A DNA stretch of 49,350 nt from the NCBI GenBank assembly GCA_964446865.1, contig CAYURD010000020.1, positions 1 to 49,350 on the forward strand, in the 5' to 3' direction. A model generated the notes under the pieces. It did no database searches, was not told the DNA's origin, and worked only from the letters and a program-made list of their open reading frames with translations. Shown piece by piece: positions 8,770-18,067 of the stretch (the stretch's first letter is position 1; each line of letters opens with the position of its first letter). The stretch comes from Glaciecola sp964446865 (lineage in GTDB: Bacteria > Pseudomonadota > Gammaproteobacteria > Enterobacterales > Alteromonadaceae). The translations under genes and the position numbers were made by a program.

Positions 8770-9137
8770 TATACTTTCTCCAATAATGCTGAAATACTAT
8801 TATTTAACTGGTGCCAATCACGCTTCAGTTCCTGCAAGGTCGACTCTCCATGGCTGCTTAGCGTGTAATACCGACGCTCTCGGCCATCCATGTTTTTCCA
8901 TTCACTATCAAGAAGCCCTTGATCAGCAAGGCGCCTAATTAATGGATAGAGTGTCCCCTCGTCTATCTCAATGCCAGCTTCGCTTAAGCTTTTCCGCAGT
9001 GAATAACCGTATTGTGGCTTTTTACTAGACGCTAAAACACTTAGAACAAGCGCCCCACGGCGAAGTTCGAGCCTTAGCTTATTACTACGCTTGTCGTTAG
9101 ACTTGCTATTGTTCATGTCACTTTGATTGTCGTTCAT
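8769..9137 (-). CDS. PadR family transcriptional regulator
   Basis: A 122-residue winged-helix repressor. The core (about residues 24-105) shows the PadR pattern RRGALVLSVLASSKKPQYGY, then IDEGTLYPLIRRLADQGLLD and GRERRYYTLSSHG, the wing and second DNA-contacting part. The N-terminal 20 residues are polar and poorly conserved; a second ATG at residue 8 is an alternative start, and neither has a clear ribosome-binding site. It is translationally coupled to the HAAS protein downstream. A promoter overlapping a cluster of ATACTGT half-sites lies upstream, which suggests autorepression. Confidence 0.85.
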   Translation of the reverse strand: MNDNQSDMNNSKSNDKRSNKLRLELRRGALVLSVLASSKKPQYGYSLRKSLSEAGIEIDEGTLYPLIRRLADQGLLDSEWKNMDGRERRYYTLSSHGESTLQELKRDWHQLNNSISALLEKV

Positions 9138-9216
9138 TCTATTTGTCCATTAGTGACTGTTTCTAAATTTCAATGACTCTGACCCTTTGATCGCTCTTCT
9201 TTAGCCGATGAGCAAA

Positions 9217-9283
9217 ATACTGTGCAACGCATACTGTTTAATACACAGTATTTATACTATACGACACACAGTACATCTGTCAA
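9217..9283 (-). promoter_or_regulatory. padR promoter with ATACTGT/ACAGTAT operator cluster
   Basis: On the minus strand TTGACA (9283-9278) and TATAGT (9261-9256) are 16 nt apart. The half-site ATACTGT occurs at 9217-9223 and 9231-9237, its inverse ACAGTAT at 9245-9251, and ACAGTAC at 9268-9274. The first three are spaced exactly 14 nt, and the second and third form an inverted repeat with a 7-nt spacer. The cluster overlaps the promoter, the expected layout for PadR autoregulation. The assignment to PadR is inference from position. Confidence 0.55.
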
Positions 9284-9309
9284 ATCAAAAAAAAAGACTA
9301 GAGTGAAGT

Positions 9310-10311
9310 TTATTTTAAAGGCAGAACAACGCTCGAAAAAGCAACGCCGTCAGGGTTATTACCGGTGGGGAATTCTTGAATAATTTTTCTGGTGTTAATA
9401 TCAATGGCCACAATTTTATTTTTTAAATTTAGTGACAAAAAGGCAATATCTTTGTTTGGATGCAGCGTTATGCCTTGTGGTCCTGCTTCTTTTTCTAGGG
9501 AAAGCTTGCCTAGTTCTTGTTTAGTAATGCGGTCAAAAAATCGTATGTTGTGATTTTGAAAGTCTGGCACTAGGGCTTGTCTTTCTTCATGTGAAAACAG
9601 CACTCGGTAAGGAAAAGAGAATCCTTCAAATTGAGCAAGTTTTTTATTTGTGTTTAGGTCTAATACAGTTACCAAACCTTTTTTATTGGCACCATACCAG
9701 AGTTCATTTCCATCACGAGTAATATTAATGGCTTCTGGCGAGAGTTCTGTGGCTATTTGTCTGTTTATTTTATTGCTATTAAGGTCAATTTTAGAAATGC
9801 TATTTGAGCGAATATTGGTGGTATAAGCAAAGTTTTCGTTATCTGCAATGGCGACCATATGGGTGGTATCTTGGTTGGTCGCAATGGCTCTTGTAATTTC
9901 GCCGGTATGAATATTAGCGAACACTAAGTAACGACTCCTACCTGAGGTAAAAGCCACTTCTCGCTGATTGGCTAATACACGAATACCGTGTGGCCCAGGG
10001 TAGTCTTTTAGGTCAATGGTTCTGGCGACTTTTTGTGCTTGCACATCAAATACAGTTAAGCTGTTGCCGCCCACAAAATCAGTGCTAATCGCCCATAAGC
10101 CATCGTTTGTGACGACTAACTCGTGCGGTCCTTTACCGGTTGGCAAAGTATTGATAATACCGGCACTTTCAATGTCTATTACGCTTATACTATCATCAGA
10201 TTTATTGACGACTAAAAGCGTGCCTGTCAACTCTTGTGCATTCGCACTACTGTGTAGCAACCCTATACACAAAAATGAGTATAAAAAAGTTACCACCGCC
10301 ATTATATTCAT
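9310..10311 (-). CDS. secreted YVTN-type beta-propeller protein
   Basis: A 333-residue protein with a signal peptide (about residues 1-25, ending SSANA) followed by seven-bladed YVTN/NHL-like repeats: LLVVNKSDDSISVIDIES, LTVFDVQAQKVARTIDL, ISKIDLNSNKINRQI, VTVLDLNTNKKLAQF and IVAIDINTRKIIQEFPTG. Family members are exported proteins that bind ligands or partner with cytochromes or dehydrogenases; most have no assigned function. The ATG at 10311 gives a clean signal peptide and avoids the overlap with ffh that an upstream GTG (10350) would require. It follows the ffh stop by 16 nt, so read-through from ffh is likely. Confidence 0.75.
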   Translation of the reverse strand: MNIMAVVTFLYSFLCIGLLHSSANAQELTGTLLVVNKSDDSISVIDIESAGIINTLPTGKGPHELVVTNDGLWAISTDFVGGNSLTVFDVQAQKVARTIDLKDYPGPHGIRVLANQREVAFTSGRSRYLVFANIHTGEITRAIATNQDTTHMVAIADNENFAYTTNIRSNSISKIDLNSNKINRQIATELSPEAINITRDGNELWYGANKKGLVTVLDLNTNKKLAQFEGFSFPYRVLFSHEERQALVPDFQNHNIRFFDRITKQELGKLSLEKEAGPQGITLHPNKDIAFLSLNLKNKIVAIDINTRKIIQEFPTGNNPDGVAFSSVVLPLK

Positions 10312-10327
10312 TTTATGAGTATTCACA

Positions 10328-11764
10328 TTATTTTTTGCGTCCAAACGCACCCATTCCCGGCGGCATCTTCATGCCAGGAGGCAAGCCACCGCCAGGCATT
10401 CCGCCCATTCCGCCTGGCATGCCACCGCCCATGCCGCCCATTCCGCGCATCATGTTCTTCATTTTGCCGCCACCCATTTTTTTCATCATTTTTTGCATTT
10501 GGGTAAATTGCTTCAATAAGCGGTTTACATCTTGTATTTGAGTGCCCGAACCCGTGGCGATACGGCGTTTACGAGAGCCCTTAATCACATCAGGACGTTG
10601 ACGTTCACCGGGCGTCATTGAATTAATGATTGCTTCCATTTGCGTAAACTGTTTGTCATTGGCTTGGTCTTTAATTTTGGCGCTCATGCCGCCCATGCCC
10701 GGCATTTTGTCCATAAGTGACATCATCCCGCCCATATTACGCATTTGTTCTAATTGCTCTTTAAAGTCTTGTAAGTCAAAGCCCTTACCTTTTTGAATTT
10801 TTTTCGCGACGCGCTCGGCCGCTTTTTTGTCGACTTTACGTTCAACTTCTTCAATAAGGCTTAGTACATCGCCCATGCCTAATATTCGTGAGGCAATACG
10901 CTGCGGATGGAACGGCTCTAGTGCGTCAATTTTTTCGCCCATACCTAAAAACTTAATGGGTTTACCGGTAATTTGCTTGACCGATAAGGCAGCACCGCCT
11001 CGAGCATCACCGTCGGCTTTAGTTAGGATCACGCCGGTCAATGGCAAGGCTTCATTAAACGCTTTAGCCGTGTTTGCAGCATCTTGCCCTGTCATTGCAT
11101 CAACCACAAACAATGTTTCAACAGGCTTCACAGCTGCATGAAGCTGTTTAATTTCGTCCATCATTTTTTCGTCAACCGCTAAGCGGCCGGCCGTATCAAC
11201 TAGCAGGACATCAAAAAACTTCATTTTTGCATGGTCAATCGCCGCATTCACAATATCAATGGGCTTTTGCATAATGCTTGACGGGTAACACTCTACCCCA
11301 ACTTCTTCAGCTAAGGTTTGCAGCTGTTTAATAGCCGCAGGTCGATATACATCGGCACTGACCACGAGTACTTTTTTCTTTTCACGCTCAGTGAGATATT
11401 TTGAAAGCTTACCAACACTGGTCGTTTTACCTGCACCTTGCAGGCCTGCCATCATAATGACTGCAGGTGGAGTTGCCGCTAAATTTAAACCAACAGTGCC
11501 ATCACCCAAGACTTTTTCAAGTTCGTCTTGCACGATTTTGACAAACATCTGACCTGGCTGCAGGCTTTTTGAGACTTCAATACCTAATGCACGTTCTTTT
11601 ACACTGTTGATAAAATCTTTTACCACAGGCAGTGCAACGTCGGCCTCAAGCAAGGCCATACGGACCTCGCGCAGCGTTTCTTTGATGTTATCTTCGGTTA
11701 AACGACCTTTGCCGCTTATATTTTTGAGTGTTTGACCCAAACGGTCAGTAAGATTCTGAAACAT
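10328..11764 (-). CDS. ffh: signal recognition particle protein Ffh (SRP54)
   Basis: A 478-residue GTPase that binds 4.5S RNA and signal sequences and delivers ribosomes to FtsY at the membrane. The N domain (about 1-90) starts MFQNLTDRLGQTLKNISGKG. The G domain carries P-loop GLQGAGKTT (107-115), DTAGR (190-194) and TKADGDARGG (248-257). The methionine-rich M domain (about 300-440) includes SGSGTQIQDVNRLLKQF-like RNA-binding sequence. The C-terminus is longer than in E. coli and rich in Gly, Met and Pro. Divergent from ypjD, as is usual. Confidence 0.97.
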   Translation of the reverse strand: MFQNLTDRLGQTLKNISGKGRLTEDNIKETLREVRMALLEADVALPVVKDFINSVKERALGIEVSKSLQPGQMFVKIVQDELEKVLGDGTVGLNLAATPPAVIMMAGLQGAGKTTSVGKLSKYLTEREKKKVLVVSADVYRPAAIKQLQTLAEEVGVECYPSSIMQKPIDIVNAAIDHAKMKFFDVLLVDTAGRLAVDEKMMDEIKQLHAAVKPVETLFVVDAMTGQDAANTAKAFNEALPLTGVILTKADGDARGGAALSVKQITGKPIKFLGMGEKIDALEPFHPQRIASRILGMGDVLSLIEEVERKVDKKAAERVAKKIQKGKGFDLQDFKEQLEQMRNMGGMMSLMDKMPGMGGMSAKIKDQANDKQFTQMEAIINSMTPGERQRPDVIKGSRKRRIATGSGTQIQDVNRLLKQFTQMQKMMKKMGGGKMKNMMRGMGGMGGGMPGGMGGMPGGGLPPGMKMPPGMGAFGRKK

Positions 11765-11915
11765 AAAACTACAATTTTGTATTTTCTAATTTGATAAAGA
11801 GTATACAATAACAGTAGCGTGATCGTAACGATTGCGTTAACTTTATTCAAAATTTTCAATAAATTTGTGTTAGGGAGTGAACAGTTGGCATTTTTACCGC
11901 CAACTAAATTAATCA

Positions 11916-12716
11916 ATGTTGCTAACTTACGTAGCTTTCACACTTGCTATATTCTGTTATTTAGGCGCAGGCGCGCTATACACACAGCAATTTTTTAAAC
12001 AGTCTTCGGCTGTTAATAAATATGCGCCATATTTAATGATGGCCGGCTTGTGTGGTCATTTAGGTGTGCTTGTTGTCAATACCGTTGGGCATACTGGCGA
12101 ACAACTTAGTTTAGCCTTTGTTGCGACTTTACTTGCGTGGCTTGTAACCTTAACCATGTTTATTGCGCATAAGTTTATCCGCAATCTATTGTTCTTACCT
12201 GTTGTTTGTTTTGTGTCGTCTTTTTTTATTGTCATTGACATATTTTTTCCGGCAACAACAGGTATCACGGTACAAATGTCTGTTGGGATGATTAGCCATA
12301 TTTTATTGTCGTTGTTGGCATTTGGCCTGTTAAGCATCAGCATGTTATACGCTTGCCAACTTGCCTTTATAAACTATCAGTTAAAACAAAAAAGCCGCAT
12401 TATGATCACCGGCCACTTACCACCTCTTTTGTCTGTTGAAAATATACTGTACAAGATAATGACAATGGGTACTGCATTGCTGGTCGTATCTTTATTAAGC
12501 GGCTTTATTTTTATTCCAAACATGCTGGCCGACGGCTACGCACACAAAACCCTGTTATCTAGTATTGCCCTGCTTTGCTATTTGGCATGTATTCTGCTTC
12601 ATCATTTTATTGGCCTTAAGGCGCGTGTTAGTGTGATATTTAACGTGTTAGGCTTAAGCTTGTTAACATTGGGCTATTTTGGTAGCCGCTTGGTGAAAGA
12701 AGTATTGCTAACGTAA
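11916..12716 (+). CDS. ypjD: YpjD-like inner membrane protein, CcsA/cytochrome c assembly family
   Basis: A 266-residue protein with about eight hydrophobic segments and the CcsA-like layout. The C-terminal half has the LLSVENILYKIMTMGTALLV pattern and conserved histidines (HLG, SHILLS, HHF). The family is related to heme-handling cytochrome c assembly proteins, but YpjD itself has no firmly established role. The location between ffh (divergent) and corB (same strand, 61 nt downstream) is the typical gammaproteobacterial arrangement, which supports the name. No strong ribosome-binding site precedes the ATG. Confidence 0.82.
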   Translation: MLLTYVAFTLAIFCYLGAGALYTQQFFKQSSAVNKYAPYLMMAGLCGHLGVLVVNTVGHTGEQLSLAFVATLLAWLVTLTMFIAHKFIRNLLFLPVVCFVSSFFIVIDIFFPATTGITVQMSVGMISHILLSLLAFGLLSISMLYACQLAFINYQLKQKSRIMITGHLPPLLSVENILYKIMTMGTALLVVSLLSGFIFIPNMLADGYAHKTLLSSIALLCYLACILLHHFIGLKARVSVIFNVLGLSLLTLGYFGSRLVKEVLLT

Positions 12717-12777
12717 TCGCGCTTCTTTAATCAAACATGCTAACAAACCGACTTCACAACTTTTAGGACCCACTTAA

Positions 12778-14088
12778 TTGGACGCTATCCCTACTTCAAC
12801 CCTGCTGATTGTGCTGGGTGTACTCATCTTTTTATCTGCTTATTTCTCGAGTTCCGAAACGGGATTAATGAGTATCAATCGTTATCGCCTAAAACACCTA
12901 GCGAATGAAGGTAAAGCCGGTGCACTGAGAGTCGAAAAGCTACTTGCTAGGCCCGATCGCTTAATTGGCCTTATCTTAATTGGTAACAATTTGGTGAATA
13001 TTGCGGCAACAGTAATTGCTACTTTAGTTTGCAGCAGGCTATATGGGGATATTTATGGGCCACTAATTGCCACCATTGCCTTAACCTTAATTATTTTAAT
13101 TTTTGCTGAAGTCACACCCAAAACCTTTGCCGCGCTATATCCTGAAAAGATTGCCTTTCCTAGCTCAGTAATACTCATACCACTGCTGTTTTTGTGCACG
13201 CCATTTGTAAAATCGCTTAATTTGATGACAAACGGTGTGCTTATGCTACTTAGAATAAATCCCGTTAACGGCACAGAAAACGCACTTAGCCAAGAAGAAT
13301 TGCGCACGGTCGTACACGAAGCCGGCACGATGATCCCGCAAAAGCACCAAGAAATGCTGATGAGCATACTCGATCTCGAAAAAGTAACCGCTGAAGATAT
13401 TATGGTGCCCCGCTCTGAAATTTATGCCATTGACATCAACGACGATTGGAAACTTATACAAAAGCAACTCACGCATTCGCAGCACACTCGCGTTTTACTG
13501 TTCAGAGATAGCATAGACGATGCCGTTGGCTTTATGCATGTGCGCGATGCTCTGCGTTTATTAAGCAAAGATCAATTTACTAAAGCCACTATGCTGCGCG
13601 CTGTGCGGGAAATTTTTTACACACCAGATTCAACACCATTGCATTCACTTATGTATAAAATGCAAGCACAACGAGAGCGGATTGGTTTGGTGGTTGACGA
13701 GTATGGCGATATTCAAGGCTTGTTTACGCTTGAAGATATACTAGAAGAAATAATTGGCGACTTTACCACCTCAATGGTGCCCGACTACAGCAAAGAAGCC
13801 ATAGAGCAACAAGATGGCAGCTTTTTGGTAGATGGCAGTGCAAACATACGAGAGTTAAATAAAGAACTAGATTGGTCATTCCCAACCGACGGGCCTAAAA
13901 CACTCAATGGCTTGATTATAGAATATTTAGAAGACTTGCCCAGCGCACAAACTAGTTTACGCTTGGCGGGTTACCCCATTGAAGTGATTGAAATAAATGA
14001 AAACATGATTAAAACGGTTAGGATCATTCCCGAATTTTATAAAGAGCCAGAAAAGGAGAATTCTGAGAATAAAACGGGCAATAAGTAG
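12778..14088 (+). CDS. corB: CorB-like HlyC/CorC family transporter (CNNM/CBS)
   Basis: A 436-residue membrane protein of the CNNM/CorB family linked to magnesium and cobalt efflux. The DUF21 membrane domain (about 1-180) has FLSAYFSSSETGLMSINRYR and IGLILIGNNLVNIAATVIA. Two CBS domains follow (about 200-320; DIMVPRSEIYAID and GLVVDEYGDIQGLFTLEDIL), then a CorC/HlyC C-terminal domain (about 340-425). Translation appears to begin at TTG with AGGA ten bases upstream; no ATG occurs before the conserved membrane domain. It ends 7 nt from the convergent small gene downstream. Confidence 0.88.
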   Translation: MDAIPTSTLLIVLGVLIFLSAYFSSSETGLMSINRYRLKHLANEGKAGALRVEKLLARPDRLIGLILIGNNLVNIAATVIATLVCSRLYGDIYGPLIATIALTLIILIFAEVTPKTFAALYPEKIAFPSSVILIPLLFLCTPFVKSLNLMTNGVLMLLRINPVNGTENALSQEELRTVVHEAGTMIPQKHQEMLMSILDLEKVTAEDIMVPRSEIYAIDINDDWKLIQKQLTHSQHTRVLLFRDSIDDAVGFMHVRDALRLLSKDQFTKATMLRAVREIFYTPDSTPLHSLMYKMQAQRERIGLVVDEYGDIQGLFTLEDILEEIIGDFTTSMVPDYSKEAIEQQDGSFLVDGSANIRELNKELDWSFPTDGPKTLNGLIIEYLEDLPSAQTSLRLAGYPIEVIEINENMIKTVRIIPEFYKEPEKENSENKTGNK

Positions 14089-14095
14089 ATAGTTG

Positions 14096-14272
14096 TTAAG
14101 GTGCCTCTTGCTTGCGCAAACGCGCGCGCTCTTTTACAGCCTGAACTTTTTCGTTGAGTTCACTCAATCCAGTCATAATATTCTGTAGTTCGTCATCATC
14201 TTCAATATCGGCAGCAGCAACATGCTGTTGCAATGCGCGCTGAAGCGTGATGGGTAACGACATGTTTTGCAT
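14096..14272 (-). CDS. small hypothetical protein downstream of sixA
   Basis: A 58-residue polar protein, MQNMSLPITLQRALQQHVAA then an acidic stretch (DIEDDDELQ) and a basic helical C-terminus (QAVKERARLRKQEAP), likely largely helical. The start at 14272 follows the sixA stop by 4 nt, with AGAGG upstream inside sixA, so it is read as the second gene of a sixA operon. An in-frame ATG at 14302 would overlap sixA. I do not recognise a domain and can give no function. Confidence 0.6.
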   Translation of the reverse strand: MQNMSLPITLQRALQQHVAAADIEDDDELQNIMTGLSELNEKVQAVKERARLRKQEAP

Positions 14273-14276
14273 GGCG

Positions 14277-14819
14277 CTAATATGCCTCTTTTTGTTCATC
14301 AATTCCTTGATAAAAAGCTAATTGAGCGCCAATTCCAGTGCGCTCATCATAATCAATCACTAGGGTATCGGCGGTATCAAAATATTTTGCATTAAAACCG
14401 TGGCAGACTTTGTCAGCCAATAAACTCACTAATGGCATATGAGTTATCACAATTAAAGACTGAGGCGCTTGTGGCCCAGTCGCATATCCATGTATTAAAT
14501 CAGCAACCTGACATGCATTACCATTGGGCGTTATCAAGTCTGTTGTAGTTTGCTCAACAATCTTTAACCCTTTACTTAGTGCCTCAAAACTTTGCTGGGT
14601 GCGCAAGTAAGGGCTAACCAAGGCATTTGCTACTTGCGCACTCGGCAAAATAGCGGTTTGTGTTTGAGCACTTTCTTTCGAATAAACCCCAGGTAAGAAT
14701 TGATGTAACCAATGGCCAACATTTTCGCATTGAGACATACCAACATCGGTTAGCGCTCTGGTGTGATCTGGCTCTCGGTAATCAACGGCTTCACCGTGGC
14801 GCATTATTATAAGTATCAT
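14277..14819 (-). CDS. sixA: phosphohistidine phosphatase SixA
   Basis: A 180-residue member of the histidine phosphatase superfamily. It begins MILIIMRHGEA, where His8 in RHG would be the phosphorylated nucleophile, with the later SPYLRTQQSFEAL and VITHMPLVSLLA motifs supplying the second Arg and His. E. coli SixA removes phosphate from histidine phosphotransfer proteins such as ArcB and NPr. Slightly longer than the E. coli enzyme (about 160). A small gene follows closely on the same strand. Confidence 0.9.
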   Translation of the reverse strand: MILIIMRHGEAVDYREPDHTRALTDVGMSQCENVGHWLHQFLPGVYSKESAQTQTAILPSAQVANALVSPYLRTQQSFEALSKGLKIVEQTTTDLITPNGNACQVADLIHGYATGPQAPQSLIVITHMPLVSLLADKVCHGFNAKYFDTADTLVIDYDERTGIGAQLAFYQGIDEQKEAY

Positions 14820-15169
14820 ATATTCTTTAACTACCCACCAATTAATAAGAAGCTGACTCTAGACGGCAATGTTACTGGCACAATGTTTGCTTTGTATTTA
14901 TTGAAAATACGTAAACTTACTATTAGATGCTAATAGTAAGTTGTTTTTTGACGTCACATATTCATCATAGCTGTATTTATATCGTCAACAAACAAATTAA
15001 GACCATAGTGTACGTACAAAAAACATTACACATGAAGTAAGCAACAATATTTCTAAATGCTTTAGCTGATTCTTGTTTGTTTTTTGTACACTTTATGACC
15101 GTCAAATAGTTAACGACTGTAATTTTGTTTCCTTTATTTGACGCTAGCACAATTTTGATAGGTTAACGA
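14820..15169. other. 350-nt intergenic region with two perfect inverted repeats
   Basis: The stretch separates divergent sixA and the M16 peptidase gene. A 13-bp perfect hairpin (14914-14926 with 14930-14942, loop ATG) is followed by GTTTTTTG, so on the plus strand it looks like an intrinsic terminator although no gene precedes it. A second perfect 12-bp inverted repeat, GTACAAAAAACA at 15014-15025 and TGTTTTTTGTAC at 15078-15089, lies closer to the peptidase start. I see no convincing open reading frame and no clear -10/-35 pair. Confidence 0.5.
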
Positions 15170-18067
15170 TTGCAAACGCCCGCTTTAAGTGAACAACATA
15201 ACATTAGTGTAGAAAACCAAGCGCACACACGCTTGGTGTTTATCAAACACAGTTCACACAACACCAATACCCGTAAGGCCGCTATTTCAGTGACGTTCAA
15301 CAAAGGTCACTTTGATTGTATTGGCTACCCAGAGGGTTTCGCTCACCTGTACGAACATATGTTATTTAATGCAAGTCTTAGGTATGAAAAAACAGACGCG
15401 TTAGACCAATTTTTGTTCAAACATAACGGGCAAGTTAACGGATGGACTGAAAATCATTCAACCAACATCCAGCTTAATTGTGATTTGTCAGGCTTTTACG
15501 ACGCATGCGACATCTTAATGGACCGTTTAACAGCACCGCTATTTAAAGAAGAAGCCATAGAAAGAGAAATAAAAGCAATCAACGCTGAATTTTTATCGCA
15601 AAAAGATAATCCGGTCAGGCGACTATTGTCGGTACAAAAAGCAACGTGCAATCAATCGCATCCCTTCGCCCTATTTAGCACGGGCAATCTCGAGACACTA
15701 TCAAAACGAAGCATTACAGATACCAAAACATTACTTCAACAATATCACCAAAACATGCTACAGCATGACAATTTTGGTATATGCGTTGGTTTGTTAGAAA
15801 AGGATTTTGATAGCCAACAGGCAAAAATTGAAGGTTTGATTAACAGTGCCTTTACTCAACATTTAGCAAGTAAGCTCGACGAATCGCTGCCCCCAAACGA
15901 TGACCCATCTGCAAAGCTAGAAACAGCGCCAATTAATGAAATTGAGCAAGCATATGCATCACCTAGCCTACCGCCGATCTTTTTGACAGAACATCTAGCA
16001 AAAATCATAGAAGTTGAACAGAGAAAACATGAACAACTTATTTGTACTTTTATTGTCGACAAACAAAGCAACAAGTATATAGATTATATTGACAGTGTTT
16101 TTGTGTTACTCACTCATCTGTTTGAAAGCAAGCACCCTAATGGACTTTTTGATAATCTACTCAAGTTGAATTACGCCACCGACATTAGCAGCTACTATAA
16201 CTCTTTAGACAACAACACTTTTGAGTTGATAATTAGCATACCGTTGACCTTATCGGGCTCGAAAAACACCCATCTTATACTAAGCCATATTCAGGCCTAT
16301 CTTGATTATTTGCATAAATCTGGGATAGAGGCTTGGCGCTTTAGAGAAAAGGCAAAGCAATACAAACTTAATGTTGGTTTGCAAAGCAAAATGGGCTTAT
16401 TAGAACAATGCATTAATCGGTCGCGAGAAATAGCCTTGAGTCCAAATTGCAGCAAAAACAGCACGCCAGGCAGCAATGAAGGCCAATCAACAAAAGACTC
16501 GTTTAGCAGCATATACAGTGCCGATGCATTGTCACACGTTTTTTCAAAGCTAAACCCAGCACATTCTCGCGTGTATGTGTTTTTGAAAAATGCTTATGTT
16601 GATCAAGTTAGTCCTCACTATGGGGTTGGGTATTCGATTCGTGCAATTCAACCTCAAGTGGCAAACACGCCCCTTATATTTGAAAAACCGCGGCAAAACC
16701 CTTTTATGTCTGAACGACAGCGCATGGTCATCAGACAATCATCAGACACCGAACTTACCCATTTACGCAGCCAACATATTGATTTCAAATTTTATCAACA
16801 TTTGGCCTTCAACAAGCCTAATGGGGAATGCTATGTATCGATAACCGATCCGCAAATGTATCAAAGCGTGAAGCAGACAATTATTAAGCGAATTTGGCTT
16901 GCGTGTTTAAATGAAACGCTGCAAACAAAATTTTTTGATGTTGAATTAGCCAGCCTTCATTACAGAGTATATGCACATCATCACGGCATTACCGTTCATA
17001 CAGGCGGTCTTAGCGAGCGACAATTACTACTTTGCATTGAATTAATTAATACCATCAGGCAATTTAAAGCAAGCAATACAGCCATCAAGAAACACCTAAA
17101 AAGCGCGCAAAACAGCACACGAACGCCTCATCAGCAAAGTGGTATCAATTTGTTATTTTCTAAGTTAAATGCGTATTATCAAAATGAGATTTATGAAGAG
17201 GAAGCCAGCCAAATATTAAAAGACTTGTGTGCTGAAGATATTAGTGAACAACAACGCACTTACTTCAAGCATAACTATATAGAAAGTTTAGTCATTGGTA
17301 ATTGGCAAAGCGGCGCGGCGGCGCGCTTTTTTAGGCAACTTAGCGGCAGATTTAATGAACTAGAGGGTTTAACTAAACCATCCACAAGTCACTATCGTCT
17401 TAAATCGGGACAACATATTGTGTGCGAAGATGTTCAAGTTAACGCGAGCAAAGATAATAAAGACCAACAAACACATGTTGTTTGGCACTATATCCCAGTG
17501 CTAAATGAAGAAGAAGCCAATACTCAACATGCAAGCACGCTTAACCACGAGTGTAAACTCAACTTAGCCGCTCGTTCGCTTGTGTTAGAAAAGTTACTTT
17601 CACACACGATTTTTAAAGTACTAAGACAAGAGCACAAAATGGGCTATGCACTGGGCGTAGGCTATAAGCCTATTGGCCAATTTCCGGGTCTGGCAATGTA
17701 CGTGTCGTCACCAAGTCACAATCTTGCACAAATAGAAAGCGCGTTTACCCAAGCGATTAGCGAAGCTATTGGCTTATTGCAATCAAAAGAAGTCGAGGTA
17801 AATACACTTGCTTCTGAGCTTGTCAAACAAGTGAGTCCAAACGAGGCAGACATTAACCAAACGGCCAAAAGAGCATGGTTGCATTTTGAAGATAAAAACC
17901 CCTTAGAGGCTTACCAAGAACTTTGTAGCGCACTAGAAGCACTTGAAAACAAACATATCGTTCAAGCGTTACAAGTGTTAAGTGATTCAACCTTGGGGCA
18001 AGTGGTTTTGAGTAGTTCTAAAGTTGGGACAAAAGAATCACGTTCTTTTGCTGACTTTACGCACTAA
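15170..18067 (+). CDS. M16 family (pitrilysin-type) zinc metallopeptidase
   Basis: A 965-residue insulinase/pitrilysin-like protease. The inverted zinc motif HLYEH (residues 59-63) lies in GFAHLYEHMLFNASL, and the third zinc ligand is most likely Glu140 in AINAEF, 77 residues later, the same distance as in pitrilysin. The NGWTENHSTNIQL segment is the conserved substrate-strand region. The C-terminal half has the inactive M16 repeat with FKVLRQEHKMGYALGVGYKP (about 820-850). No signal peptide is obvious, so it may be cytoplasmic or exported otherwise. The start is TTG with AGG nine bases upstream; the first ATG lies inside the zinc motif. Confidence 0.85.
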   Translation: MQTPALSEQHNISVENQAHTRLVFIKHSSHNTNTRKAAISVTFNKGHFDCIGYPEGFAHLYEHMLFNASLRYEKTDALDQFLFKHNGQVNGWTENHSTNIQLNCDLSGFYDACDILMDRLTAPLFKEEAIEREIKAINAEFLSQKDNPVRRLLSVQKATCNQSHPFALFSTGNLETLSKRSITDTKTLLQQYHQNMLQHDNFGICVGLLEKDFDSQQAKIEGLINSAFTQHLASKLDESLPPNDDPSAKLETAPINEIEQAYASPSLPPIFLTEHLAKIIEVEQRKHEQLICTFIVDKQSNKYIDYIDSVFVLLTHLFESKHPNGLFDNLLKLNYATDISSYYNSLDNNTFELIISIPLTLSGSKNTHLILSHIQAYLDYLHKSGIEAWRFREKAKQYKLNVGLQSKMGLLEQCINRSREIALSPNCSKNSTPGSNEGQSTKDSFSSIYSADALSHVFSKLNPAHSRVYVFLKNAYVDQVSPHYGVGYSIRAIQPQVANTPLIFEKPRQNPFMSERQRMVIRQSSDTELTHLRSQHIDFKFYQHLAFNKPNGECYVSITDPQMYQSVKQTIIKRIWLACLNETLQTKFFDVELASLHYRVYAHHHGITVHTGGLSERQLLLCIELINTIRQFKASNTAIKKHLKSAQNSTRTPHQQSGINLLFSKLNAYYQNEIYEEEASQILKDLCAEDISEQQRTYFKHNYIESLVIGNWQSGAAARFFRQLSGRFNELEGLTKPSTSHYRLKSGQHIVCEDVQVNASKDNKDQQTHVVWHYIPVLNEEEANTQHASTLNHECKLNLAARSLVLEKLLSHTIFKVLRQEHKMGYALGVGYKPIGQFPGLAMYVSSPSHNLAQIESAFTQAISEAIGLLQSKEVEVNTLASELVKQVSPNEADINQTAKRAWLHFEDKNPLEAYQELCSALEALENKHIVQALQVLSDSTLGQVVLSSSKVGTKESRSFADFTH

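Noticed and set aside
10236..10541. Plus-strand Pro-rich frame opposite the ffh C-terminus
   Set aside because: Antisense of the Gly/Met/Pro repeats of the Ffh M-domain tail.
11716..11916. 66-codon minus-strand frame overlapping the start of ffh
   Set aside because: It covers the ffh promoter region and overlaps the well-defined ffh start; no recognisable features.
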